From contig CAJVGD010000001.1 in the NCBI GenBank assembly GCA_910890315.1, positions 992,001-1,056,000 on the forward strand: a stretch of 64,000 nt of DNA, given 5' to 3'. This DNA comes from Serendipita indica DSM 11827. Lineage: Eukaryota; Basidiomycota; Agaricomycetes; Sebacinales; Serendipitaceae. Shown here piece by piece: positions 48,519 to 58,104 of this stretch. The notes beneath the pieces were generated by a model. It did no database searches, was not told where the DNA came from, and worked only from the letters and a program-made list of their open reading frames with translations. Both the position numbers and the translations under genes were made by a program. Each line of letters opens with the position of its first letter. The first letter of the stretch is position 1.

Positions 48519-49985
48519 TTAATTCATCCCAGTTCTTCCAGCCATCTCCAAAGTTGATGGTACACTTTTGGAATGGCTTCCCTTGATCCCTCGTTGCGCG
48601 CCCAATTGTATGATACTCGTGATAAGACCCCTTCTATCCACCTCTACAGTCCCGTGAATTCCCGTCGTATATTCGACAGTCAACACCTGAAGCGTGCTAA
48701 GCGATGAGAAGGACATGTCCTCAGTCATCGTAGAGCGAAGAGCATCAAAGAACTCTCCAGAGAATATAGTGTTGTCTAAATGAACCTTCTCCACGTGTTT
48801 AAAGCGATGGAGAATACGCGCCAAGGCCTCGCCGTCGATGGCAGTATTGCCGAGTTTAAAAATGACAGGGTCAAGGCCGTAGTTGCTCTGCTCGACGCCT
48901 GTACTCAGTGGTGATGGTGGCCATATCTCATTTAATGCGTCGTATGTCTCTTGCTTCCTATATCCTTTCTCCTGAATATCCAAGGTGACAAGCTGTGGCG
49001 CATGAAAGAAACGAAGCAAGGAGAGTTGGCTGGACGAGATGTATTCCAACTCGCGTAGCAATGGTAATGAGATAATTTCCGCCGGTTCATAACCGACGTA
49101 GCTAGTCACCTTTGGGTGGAGCCGAAGTCGCAATAGATTCGGACAGTCAATCGGCCAAAACGGCGCACATCCGTGCAGGTAGAGTTCTTGAAGTTGTAGT
49201 AAGGTGTCCCTGGGAGCGCCTTGCATCAAATCACCGGTGAGTTCTAGGCTGACGAGCTGTGTGATCTCGGAGAGACGGAGAACCGTCATGTGCATCTTGA
49301 AGATATGAAGGTGACGAATTGAGGCCGGGAATTTGTTGGATTTGATGTATTTTAGGCTGATGCCAGGTATTTTTAGCCTAGACAAGTGCCGTGAATCTTG
49401 CATGGCCTTGTCGAGGAGACGTTCATTGGAGGTTTTGAGGACTTCAAGCCGTGAAAAATCCCAGAGCCCGAATACGTCATCTGGTAGGTTCATCCAGATC
49501 AAATGATCCTCCGCTTCCATCGTTAGGGAGCGGAGGCGAGGCACAAAGGCCTTCCACTCTATAGTCTTGACAAGAGGGATAATCTTGTCTACCCTCTGTA
49601 TTGTTCTGCCCCAGGATGTGTGTTCCGAGTCACTCCAGACCACACAAAGGTCCAGTGGCACTCTTGCGGCTCGTTGTACAGCCCGTTTGACCTGAGCGCT
49701 GGTACAGCAAACTTGGTATTGGGGATAAGTCTTCTTAGTGTCGAACCTAGCGTGGTGATTCTCCAATAGGAGGAGTATATAGCCCCACAATTCCCTCGTC
49801 ATCAGCGCTGCCGCGTGCCAGGAGCGACACACCAGAAGCAGCCTTTCTGGCGGTTCGAAATTTTCCGTCACATGAAATTTCAGAATTTCAGGGATAATTT
49901 CGAGTGGCAGCTTCTCTGCTGGGCTTAGTATACGCATCGACATCTTGGAGCATGGAGGTAAGCTCCAAGTTTCCCGCGTTGCCAT
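48519..49985 (-). CDS. F-box domain protein (paralogue of the gene at 44579-46104)
   Basis: Single exon of 488 codons on the minus strand (MATRETWSLPPCSKMSMRIL). F-box at residues 25-70: PAEKLPLEIIPEILKFHVTE, RLLLVCRSWHAAALMTRELW. The LRR-like part contains APFWPIDCPNLLRLRLHPKV, SSSQLSLLRFFHAPQLVTLD and ETYDALNEIWPPSPLSTG, matching the plus-strand paralogue nearby at equal spacing. The C-terminus (GIKGSHSKSVPSTLEMAGRT) is unique. Transcription points away from a decayed third copy upstream (50056-50620). Probable SCF substrate receptor by family. Unlike its paralogue it has no intron after the ATG. Confidence 0.8.
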   Translation of the reverse strand: MATRETWSLPPCSKMSMRILSPAEKLPLEIIPEILKFHVTENFEPPERLLLVCRSWHAAALMTRELWGYILLLLENHHARFDTKKTYPQYQVCCTSAQVKRAVQRAARVPLDLCVVWSDSEHTSWGRTIQRVDKIIPLVKTIEWKAFVPRLRSLTMEAEDHLIWMNLPDDVFGLWDFSRLEVLKTSNERLLDKAMQDSRHLSRLKIPGISLKYIKSNKFPASIRHLHIFKMHMTVLRLSEITQLVSLELTGDLMQGAPRDTLLQLQELYLHGCAPFWPIDCPNLLRLRLHPKVTSYVGYEPAEIISLPLLRELEYISSSQLSLLRFFHAPQLVTLDIQEKGYRKQETYDALNEIWPPSPLSTGVEQSNYGLDPVIFKLGNTAIDGEALARILHRFKHVEKVHLDNTIFSGEFFDALRSTMTEDMSFSSLSTLQVLTVEYTTGIHGTVEVDRRGLITSIIQLGAQRGIKGSHSKSVPSTLEMAGRTGMN

Positions 49986-50055
49986 TTCAAGCTGCGACTC
50001 TGTGTTTGGCTGGGATGATGGCTTGCCTAAATTGTACAGGTAATAAAAATGTACG

Positions 50056-50620
50056 TCAAGATCCTAGCTCGTCCCAGCTCGTCCATCCATCTCCAAAGTT
50101 GATGGCACACGTTTGGAATGGCCTCTTTCGGATAGATCGTTGCTCGCATAGTCTCACGACATTCGCAACGCAACGAGATCCATCTGATAGACCTCTTTTG
50201 TGTGGTCTTTTCCCATTGTAAAGTCGAAAGTCAACACCCGGAGCGCACGTCGGGTTGTTTGACTCGAGGATGCAAAGGTCCAACGGCACCGACACAGCTC
50301 ATTGAATTACTCGTTCAACGTGCGTGCTGGAACATCAGACTTGATACTGAGGATATTTCCGAGCGCGGTGCGATTATGGTCGGTCAGAAGGAGTATATAG
50401 CTCCCTTGTCATCAATGCAGTGTCGCACTATGAGCGACACACCAGTAGCAGTGTTTCTGGCAATTCGCAATGCTCCATCACGTGGATTTTTAGACCTCTG
50501 AGATGATCTCGAGTAGCAGCTTCTCTGCTGGGCATGGTATGCGCATCGCCAATTTGAAGAGGGAGGGAAAGCTCCAAATTCAAACCCGCGTTGTTGTTTT
50601 TCCTATATCCGAGCATTGGT
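50056..50620 (-). pseudogene. F-box pseudogene, third copy with an internal deletion
   Basis: The forward sequence at 50060-50170 (starting TCCTAGCTCGTCC) closely parallels 48520-48610 of the intact gene (C-terminal end), and 50400-50620 parallels the N-terminal end (for example, TATATAGC with CATGAGCGACACACCAG-like text and TCTCTGCTGGGC). About 1 kb of the middle, corresponding to roughly 48690-49620, is missing. Remaining reading frames are short and interrupted: 79 and 62 codons. It is probably an ordinary host gene copy that decayed after tandem duplication. It lies directly upstream of the intact paralogue, same strand. Confidence 0.75.
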
Positions 50621-51002
50621 ACAGATAACGGACGTAACTAACGGAGCCGCTCTGTTCCGTAGCCTACCTCACCGCGGGTGGCGTGGCAGGAGATGTCAAA
50701 TCTTGTGGATGGCCTCAACACATGGTCGGCCATGTGCTCACCGTTATCAAGCTTGATACCATGAAACTAGGGGGGGGGAATAGACTGAAATGATGCTGGC
50801 AAGTGTCAAATACAAACTTGAGAAGTATTCATTCTGGCGTACGACTGGCCCTGAGCTAGGCGACGGAAATTGCATTCCCGCAGCTTACTTCTCCCGATGA
50901 TGACGGCGTTCATGATCTAGACCATAGCGACCTAATGATATGCCAAAATCATTAATGTTCCGTGAGGGTTGTGGTCTCTTGCCTCTTGGGACCTCGACAG
51001 CA
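50621..51002. other. Intergenic region between F-box pseudogene and DUF6533 gene
   Basis: About 380 bp without coding sign. It holds a G9 run at 50770-50778 and the presumed promoter of the membrane-protein gene. An in-frame ATG at 50940 would lengthen that protein by 21 residues; the ATG at 51003 was preferred because it follows a short polar leader. Confidence 0.4.
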
Positions 51003-52450
51003 ATGGCTTCACTCCCTCCGTCTGAGATCCCCGCTAGGATCGCTCCGGTGAAGCCAATGGATGCACAGACGCTCCTTGATATTCTTGCAGACATTCAGAG
51101 ATGGCGCTATGGGTTTGGTGCTGGGACGACGGTGCTCTTCTACGACTTGTTGCTCACTTTCGACAAGGAGCTAGATTATATCTGGCGAAAAGGTTTCACA
51201 GGGTTATCTGTTCTCTATCTAATGGTAGGTAGTTTGCCCGTTTATGATCTTTCTAACACTCGCGGTCTGGACACAGAATCGATATTTATTCCTCCCGTTT
51301 ATTGTCCTGACAGCTTACGGTAATCTTTTCACTGTTTATAGCGGAAATGGTTGACGCTCTGTAGAATTCAGCAATCTCCGGCCTAGTATGTCGGACGGCG
51401 TGAGTGCTCTCACCCGTGAGTTTATGATCCCCTTGAATGATTCGAACGCAGATGTGCAAAGGAGCCACTCTAGGCTATTTCTTTTCATTTGGTATGACAT
51501 GGTAGCATACGGGAATAAGAAGCTCTCTGACAATTCCAGGTGGCGTTCTTGCCATCTCGACTTGGCTGCTCTCCTTGCGCGTCATCTCATTGTATCATCG
51601 CCAAAGACGAATCGTCTTGTCCATCTACATCCTTTACGCGATAGTACACGGAACCTCGTTTGCGTTCAACGTCACATTCGCTCAGGATGCTTATCGTATG
51701 TTTTCTTTTTACCTGCACGTACGATGATTGAAATATTGGCAGCAACAATCCAATACTCGACGGACATTTCCCTCTGCAGATCTATTGCCAATGTGGCGCT
51801 GATCCGAGGTGGATATTTTACACCAGTTGTGTATCCCCTCTTTGCGGTAATCTCATGCTGACGCCACGAAAAAGGTTGTATTAGAGCTATACATTCTTAT
51901 ACTGCAGATCATGCATCATTACCGACGACGCGAGCATGGGATCAAAGCACATCTCAGCTCTTTTGATCTCGTGCAAGCACTCTACCGTGACGGGTATATG
52001 TACCTGTTACTAACCTTGCTTCTTCGACTTTCAACATCCTTGATCGTATGTCGTATCCCGTACTCTTTGCCATCAATGTATTCACCGTTATGGAACAGAA
52101 TCAGATTGGCAAAGGTGCTGGGCTCGCAAAGAGTCGAACAGAGTTTCCACTGTGAGCGAAAAATAAATACAACTCGATTATCCTATGTTCAAACTCTTTT
52201 TGGGGGCAGGACGATTGTGTTTGCTAGCCGGTTTCACCTTCGGCTGCAGGAACACATTCACCGGCCACCGGCATCGACCAGCGAATTTGCCACGATCACT
52301 CACAGTTCTGATATGGAATCTACACAACGATATACAAGTCCCAACTATCAAAGGACGAATGGTCACGGTCAATTGGGAGAGATTGCCCTCTCGACGTACT
52401 CACACTCAAAGGCTTGGCCGTTAGCCGATGATACGAGGTCGGCAAGATAG
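51003..52450 (+). CDS. DUF6533 domain transmembrane protein
   Basis: Typical Agaricomycete multi-span membrane protein. The DUF6533 motif covers WRYGFGAGTTVLFYDLLLTF, DKELDYIWRKGFTGLSVLYL and NRYLFLPFIVLTAYG. Introns of about 45-60 nt at 51224-51275, 51319-51364, 51399-51450 and others join further membrane segments: GVLAISTWLLSLRVISLYHR, RRIVLSIYILYAIVHGTSFA and LYRDGYMYLLLTLLLRLSTS. Two closing introns (about 52046-52098 and 52154-52212) link NQIGKGAGLAKSRTEFPL to TIVFASRFHLRLQEHIHRPP, a motif common at the end of this family, and then a Ser-rich tail (MESTQRYTSPNYQRTNG). Function of the family is unknown. About seven helices predicted by eye. Confidence 0.72.
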
Positions 52451-52594
52451 TTATCACGACAATTGTATAATGTAGTTGCGCAATGTTTATAGACCATAGC
52501 CTTTACATGTTCACATATTCACAACTGCTGAAAGATGGCGTGAGGGGTATAGGACGGGGCCCTTGGACAATGCTGAAACGTTGATGGAATGTGC

Positions 52595-52969
52595 TCAAAG
52601 GGAGTTTTCTGGAACGACGTTTGTGTGCCTCGCACCAAGGATGATGAGGTTTAAAAACAAGGTGGCCATCGACAGGAACACATATGCGAATAATATTGGA
52701 CCGCAGAAAGTTCGGGCATGTTCGTGAGATTTAGAGATGGCGGCTTGCTCGATCTCGAGACTGAGGCCGTTTATGGAATGGACGTAATACGTCAATGAGG
52801 CCAAGACCCGGGAATGAATAAGAGTCGGAAATCAAACGGGGTATACCGGTAAATAGATGATGGTGTCACGAGTGTAAATATAGGAAATTACAAATATATG
52901 AGCAAGGCTGGCGAGGACTGCTGGAGGGACTAGAGGGGCAGGAAATATTGCAGAAAGTATGCACAACAT
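52595..52969 (-). CDS. Possible small membrane protein (splicing unresolved)
   Basis: A minus-strand frame from ATG 52969 reads MLCILSAIFPAPLVPPAVLA then SLAHIFVISYIYTRDTIIYL, two hydrophobic segments. Downstream in another frame comes LASLTYYVHSINGLSLEIEQ, then HARTFCGPILFAYVFLSMAT and LFLNLIILGARHTNVVPENS before the stop. The two pieces look like one protein of about four membrane segments, but I could not place an AG acceptor that joins them cleanly between 52800 and 52850. The family is unknown to me. It is divergent from the fasciclin gene. Confidence 0.35.
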
Positions 52970-53118
52970 AAGAGGTCTAGTTTTATGTGGGGATTTGTCG
53001 AGGAAAAGTGAGTGTCGATCGGGGCCCGTCATCGCCACCCACCGTTGACGTCGTCGATCTCGTTCGCCCAGCCATCGAGCACGCAACGACCTTGTGGTCC
53101 GGTCGAGGCTCAAAAACC

Positions 53119-53127
53119 CATAAATAC
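53119..53127 (+). promoter_or_regulatory. TATA-like box of the fasciclin gene
   Basis: CATAAATAC, 70 bp upstream of the ATG at 53197, in a C/T-rich leader. Fits a core promoter of an expressed secreted protein gene. Confidence 0.45.
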
Positions 53128-53196
53128 CTGGAATCCCCGTACTTTTTCTTGTCCCTCGTCTCCCCTCAAATCTCCCCTCCCACATTTTCTTCACTC

Positions 53197-54463
53197 ATGC
53201 ATCTCCCGCATTCCCTCTCCCTCTTGTTCCTCGCTGGCCTCGTCGCCGCACAGGACAATGGCAGCTACGCAGAGGGGCTTACACAAGCACTCAACGGTGC
53301 TGGTCTCACGTCCCTTGCGACTGCTCTTGGTGCTGCCCCCGCTTCACTCCTCAGTGCACTCCAGCAGGGCAACCACACCGTCTTTGCGCCCACAAATGAC
53401 GCACTCAGCGGTGTAAATCCAACTCAATTACCCAATATCGCCGATATCCTTGCCTACCACGTGACTGCCGGCGTCGTCGACACGGACAAGCTCAACGAGA
53501 CGCCCACCGTCGTCCGATCCAGCTTGGGCAGTGCACCAGCAGTTGAATTGCGTATGTTTTCTTATTCAAGTGTAACACACTCTAACTAAATAACTCGTCC
53601 AGCCGCCAACCAGACCCAAGTCCTCGTCGTTGGAAAGGCCAACAATGGCACCGTTTTCCTTGAGAATAATGGTCGAAATGTCCAAGTCGCTGCCAATGCA
53701 ACCTATGCCAACCTCCGCGTCCTCGCCATCAACCGTGTGCTCTCCATCCCCGCCAATATTTCTACCGTTGCCGCTCAGACTTCAGAGATCAGTGCTCTTG
53801 TTGGTGCCGTGACGTCGGCGGCGCCACAGGTGCTCACGGCTCTTGTGGGAGTAAAGGGCTTGACCTTGTTTGCACCAAGTGAGTGTCACCTGATTTTACT
53901 TTTTATAGAGTATTGATGATTCTCTAGACAATGCTGCCATCCAGGCTGTTGCTTCTCAGCTCCCCAATCTTAACCAGACGACCTTGACTAATGTCCTCCT
54001 CAACCACGTCATCAAGTGAGTCAATCACCTTTACGACGTATATCCCAAACTGATCCCCCCAATCAGCGGAACAGCCGTCTACTCGACGGGTGTCACCGAC
54101 GGCGGGAGTGCCATCTCTGCCGGAGGAGAAGAACTCAAGTTTGCCGTAAACTCGTCAGGCGCATTCGTGACGTCGGGCAACTCGACGGCAAAGATTGTCC
54201 AGACCAACATTCTCACCTCGAATGGCGTCATCCATCTCATCGACTCTGTCCTCCTCAACACCCAATCCAATCCAGAGGCTGCTACTTCTGCCTTTGCCTC
54301 TGCCTCGTCCGCTCAAGCTTCCCAAACTGCTACTCAGACCGGTCCCGTCACTGGAAGTGGTAATGGAAGCGGTGGTGCCGCTTTTGCACGTGCAGATATT
54401 GGTGCCGCTCTCAAGGTGGCTGGTGCCCTCTTCCTCGGTGCCATCGCAGGTACCGTCCTCTAA
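53197..54463 (+). CDS. Secreted fasciclin (FAS1) domain protein, probably GPI-anchored
   Basis: Signal peptide MHLPHSLSLLFLAGLVAAQD with cleavage before QDNGSY. Two FAS1 domains: the first has YAEGLTQALNGAGLTSLATA, HTVFAPTNDALSGVNPTQLP and ILAYHVTAGVVDTDKL; the second VVAAQTSEISALVGAVTSAA-like text, TLFAPNNAAIQAVASQLPNL and TNVLLNHVINGTAVYSTGVT. Many NxS/T sites suggest glycosylation. The Ser/Ala-rich linker precedes a hydrophobic C-terminus (GALFLGAIAGTVL) with a plausible GPI-anchor signal. FAS1 proteins mediate cell adhesion or cell-wall interaction. Introns near 53553-53604, 53880-53927 and 54017-54065 join in frame. Length about 370 residues. Confidence 0.88.
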
Positions 54464-54852
54464 TCCACTCCAGAATTTGCTCTTCTTGAATCGGATACCA
54501 AAAAACTAATCTGACGGATGGACCCTTCATCTTGGCTGTCTGATAGTTTCCAATCAATCCAAATGTGATCTAATGTATTCCCTCCACTCGTGTCTTGAGT
54601 TTGTGAAGCAATCGATTTCAAAAGGGAAAAAAAAAAAAAAAAACTATACAGGGGTTCAATCTCGAGTCTACACAAAAAAACAGCCGTCACAAATTCGGCG
54701 GCAAAGAACGAAACACGGCGGCGAGCACACGGCGTGTTGAACCGTTTTGATATATTACCCCATATACTCGCACCCACGTTCAAGAAATTGGGCGAGCGCC
54801 CCAAAAATCCACAGACGGCCGAGAGCGAAAACAAAGAGGTGGGTATGGTTGC
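54464..54852. other. Intergenic region between convergent FAS1 and KH genes
   Basis: 389 bp between the two stops, carrying both 3' ends. It contains an A17 run at 54627-54643. No gene. Confidence 0.5.
54627..54643. repeat. Poly(A) mononucleotide run (A17)
   Basis: Seventeen A in a row in the convergent intergenic region. Could be a microsatellite or a remnant of a retroposed poly(A) tail; no target-site duplication or retroposed body could be found. Confidence 0.8.
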
Positions 54853-56240
54853 CTACATCCCGCGTTGAGCCATTTGCTTCCTCTTCTCTTCTTCAAGACG
54901 CTATTGTCCTTGTCAACCATTGCTACAGTGCCAAAAAAAAAAAAAAAAGACAACGCGTACGTGGTAGAGCATCCCGACGGCCATTTGAATGTTATGCGGC
55001 TGTCCCGTGATGACGACCAATCTCTCTCCCTCATTTGGCGGTCCAGCTTGTTGTCCACCGACACCGACACCAACCGCACCAGGCTCCATAATCTTGATTT
55101 GACTCTGGCTCGTCTGTCGAATCTCGTTGATTTTTGCACCACCTTTGCCAATGATACACCCAACGAGATCGTTTGGAATGTAAATCTGCTGCGTCTGCAA
55201 CGGTCCAGATGGAACAGCGGCCGGCATCATGGGGCTTTGGTATTGTCCAGGGAAATATTGCTGACCGGGTGCGCCTCCACCCATCGTCTCATTAAACGCT
55301 CGAGGAGGTCGAGATTGACGGTATGATAACCCGACTGCACCGTGTGCTTCTTGCTGCTGGATAAGAATGTTACCGATATAATACGTCGCGATGTGGATCG
55401 CATCTGCCACGCCGGTAACGCTGAGGATACGCTGTGTGAAATTTTTCATCAGCAACGCTTATGGCTAACAATGTTTGCAACTCACTTCAGTTGAGCCTGG
55501 AAGCATGCCTTCACTCGCATTCAAACGAGCGCCGCTCGCCTCTTGAATCTCTTTGATTTTGGCACCGCCTTTGCCAATCACGGATCCCATACGCGAATGA
55601 GGAATGATAAACTTGATGGTGACGGCGCGGCTGCCGGGTACAGAAGGTCCCATGGGTTCGTCGTTGATTCTGCGGACAATGAGACCAAATGCCTAGTGTA
55701 CTCTTTAGCGCGATAATACAGATTCCCATGCCTGTTTTTCCATACCTTGGAGACTGCGTCCAATGCACCGCTCACATTGAGAATACGCTCGGGATTTCCG
55801 GGAATGCTCTCAGAGACCATCACCTTGGCGTTGCTCTTTTCACGAATCTCGTTTACGTGTGAGCCGCCTTTGCCAATAATGATCGAGGCGTCTTGGGTTA
55901 CGATGAGACAACGCATATGGATGGTCGAAGCAGGCGGGGCGGTAGCCGCATTCGACGACGACTTTTGTCCATTCTCCACTGCGGGTTCGGGCTTTGCGGG
56001 TAAATCTTTTGGTTTCTCGAGTTCGACGCTACTGGCTTGAGGGTGGGCGGCGACATTGGGCTTGCTGTCCTGGGGCTCGGACATTGCAACATCGAAGACA
56101 GCAGACGAACCAGAGGACACGATACCCGTGTTCTGGCGCTTGCTAGCCTGCTGATGCACGCTCGCCTTGTCGTCGACCTCGTCGGGCGAGCGCGAGCGTT
56201 TCCTAGACACGGATTCAGTCTGGAGAGCTTGGTGGGACAT
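54853..56240 (-). CDS. Triple KH-domain RNA-binding protein
   Basis: Three KH domains, each with the GxxG loop in IIGKGG or VIGKGG. KH1: MRCLIVTQDASIIIGKGGSH; KH2: VTIKFIIPHSRMGSVIGKGG then ASGARLNASEGMLPGSTERI; KH3: QQIYIPNDLVGCIIGKGGAK. N-terminal 120 residues are disordered and polar (KRSRSPDEVDDKASVHQQ). Tail ends RLEEEKRKQMAQRGM at TAG 54853-54855. The family (hnRNP K/PCBP, fission yeast Rnc1, budding yeast Pbp2/Hek2) binds pyrimidine-rich mRNA to control stability or localisation. Introns are at 55690-55748, 55447-55484 and 54906-54965; the last carries a long polypyrimidine tract (16 T on the sense strand, A16 forward at 54933-54948) before its acceptor. Start ATG 56240 is the first in frame. 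Confidence 0.9.
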
Positions 56241-56663
56241 TTGTGAGTGGGGGAGGAGTTTCAGCGAGCTCGCGGGTGATGAGTTTGTTCAGTAAGAGTG
56301 ATAGACGGAATGGCCAAGGCCGTCTGTTGGGTCGAGGACGGTGTTTCGGGTTTTTTAGAGTCGAAGAAAAATCTGGGAAAAATAGCGATGATGGTGATGG
56401 ACTTTGGATGCGTCTGGGAAGGGAAAAAAAGGAGAGTTGAGAGGCATAGTTTGAGTGGAATGCGAAGAGGCCAAGGTCCCGTTGGGCAGAACGCAGCCAC
56501 TCACCTCGAGAGCCGTCTGAGAGTACGTGGAGAGTGTGTATACGAGAAATGTACACCAGTATAGATGCTATTCGTCGACAAGAGGACGTCCGAGTGTGGT
56601 TTCAGAGACCAGACGTAGACGGTGACAGGATCCAAAGTTTGGAATTGACGCTCAGCAACCCCA
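56241..56663. other. Intergenic region between KH gene and coiled-coil gene (divergent)
   Basis: About 420 bp between divergent starts, with GGAAAAAAAGG near 56423 and no clear TATA box. Open frames at 56215-56564 on both strands carry no family pattern. It presumably holds both promoters. Confidence 0.45.
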
Positions 56664-57779
56664 ATGGCGAGACAACGCACGCTAGACGTAAAGTTTACTC
56701 CTTTACGAGCAAATAAATCGATGCGTGATCTCCAGCGCTCGGGGGGCCAGCGCAAGACCGCTCACCGCCAAAGTACGTCTACCGCCCGTCAAAGGTTCGC
56801 GACTATACCTTTCTTAACAGAGAATTCAGCTCTATTCTCCCATTCTACTGCTCTCCAGCGCGGTCGACAACGGGTTTCATGGGCAGCCGCAGACGAGACG
56901 ACCTTGTTCACTCCTCCTAGAGACGACAATCAAGACGAAGACATGGAAGACGAACAAAGCTCCGAGGGCGAAGATTGGGAAGACGGCGCGACGCTCGTCT
57001 CTAGACTCATGAATGTCGATCCCGAGTTGGGTTTGGCGCGTCTACGATGTGGATAGCATACTAAACATACCCTATAGTGCTCAAGAGGCTGGTATTGAAG
57101 AACTGGAAGAAACTGTGGACGCATTAAAAGGTCGGTGAGCGAGCAACTCGCGTCATGGCTCTCTCACCCTCTCTCAGTTCCCTTTGCAAAAGTTGGCCAG
57201 GCTCTCAAGAATGATCTGATCGAGGCCCTTGTTCCTACTCTTTCACATATCAAAAAGACGCATGACGATATTGCCAGTGGACCCGACAAGCACTTTGAGT
57301 ATGCGCGGTTGACAGGCCTTTTACCTATTTCTAATCACCTCTAGGGACGCAATTTCAAAGTTTCATGAATATTCGGTCACGTATTCCAACGCGGTCATGG
57401 GCTACCACGAGCAGTTTGAGCAAGCTCAATTGCAAACCCAAGTAGCGCAGTCTCGACGCGTCAATCACGTCTGATAATCGTGTAGGAGCTTACAATTGAA
57501 CTGTTCAAAAAACTTAAATCAGCCTACAAGAGACAAGAAGAGTTGCGAAGCGAATTCTTGACTCGCCTCAAGGCCAAAGGTGAGACATCAATTTCATCTG
57601 TGTAGCGCTTTGAACAGATTTTGTCTGCAGTACAAGAGACACTGCTCGAGCTCAACGAATTTGACGACGAGGTCGACAAGATGGAGGCCCGCGTCCAGGC
57701 ACGGCTCAAGGAGATCCGCAAGGTGAAAGAACGGAACAAAAAGGAAGATCTCATGAAGTTGCTACAACTGGATGACTGA
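56664..57779 (+). CDS. Uncharacterised coiled-coil protein
   Basis: Spliced gene whose first exon begins MARQRTLDVKFTPLRANKSM, followed by a basic stretch, then PFLTENSALFSHSTALQRGR and an acidic segment (EDEQSSEGEDWEDGATLVS) that looks regulatory. Later exons carry helices and a strong coiled coil: VPFAKVGQALKNDLIEALVP, FEYARLTDAISKFHEYSVTY, FKKLKSAYKRQEELRSEFLT and VQETLLELNEFDDEVDKMEA. Short introns separate them (about 57040-57085, 57300-57350, 57432-57500 and 57580-57640). The end is KKEDLMKLLQLDD. Basic N-terminus, acidic patch and C-terminal coiled coil resemble chromosomal or kinetochore proteins, but I do not recognise a family, so no function is given. Confidence 0.55.
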
Positions 57780-58104
57780 CGGTGCACTCGGACACCCGGT
57801 ATACTTATATCTTGTTATTCGCAGCACGTATAGACCATTGTAACACGCTAGATGAGCAAACTCGCTGCCTTTTGTGGTGCATCTACACTTTGTCGTGTCG
57901 CCTATGATGTCAGCCAGGTTTCGCCGGTTGCACGCGGCACGATTTGGACGGCCGCCCTTGACACCTTTTAGACCTCTACCGTGACAACCCTGCTTTCTGG
58001 TTTTTCAGCTATCAGACTCTGCAAAACAATATCCAAAAAATAGATAGCTCCCAGCGGTCTCGAATTTCAACTTTAATTTATTCTCGTCGGCCAACTCCAC
58101 CGCC
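57780..58104. other. Intergenic region between coiled-coil and CSC1 genes
   Basis: About 325 bp of 3' and 5' flanks. A/T-rich stretch CAATATCCAAAAAATAG at 58027 may be a core promoter element; no gene seen. Confidence 0.4.

Noticed and set aside
54627-54643. Poly(A) run as the tail of a retroposed element
   Set aside because: No retroposed body, target-site duplication or reverse-transcriptase-like frame around it; treated as a mononucleotide run.
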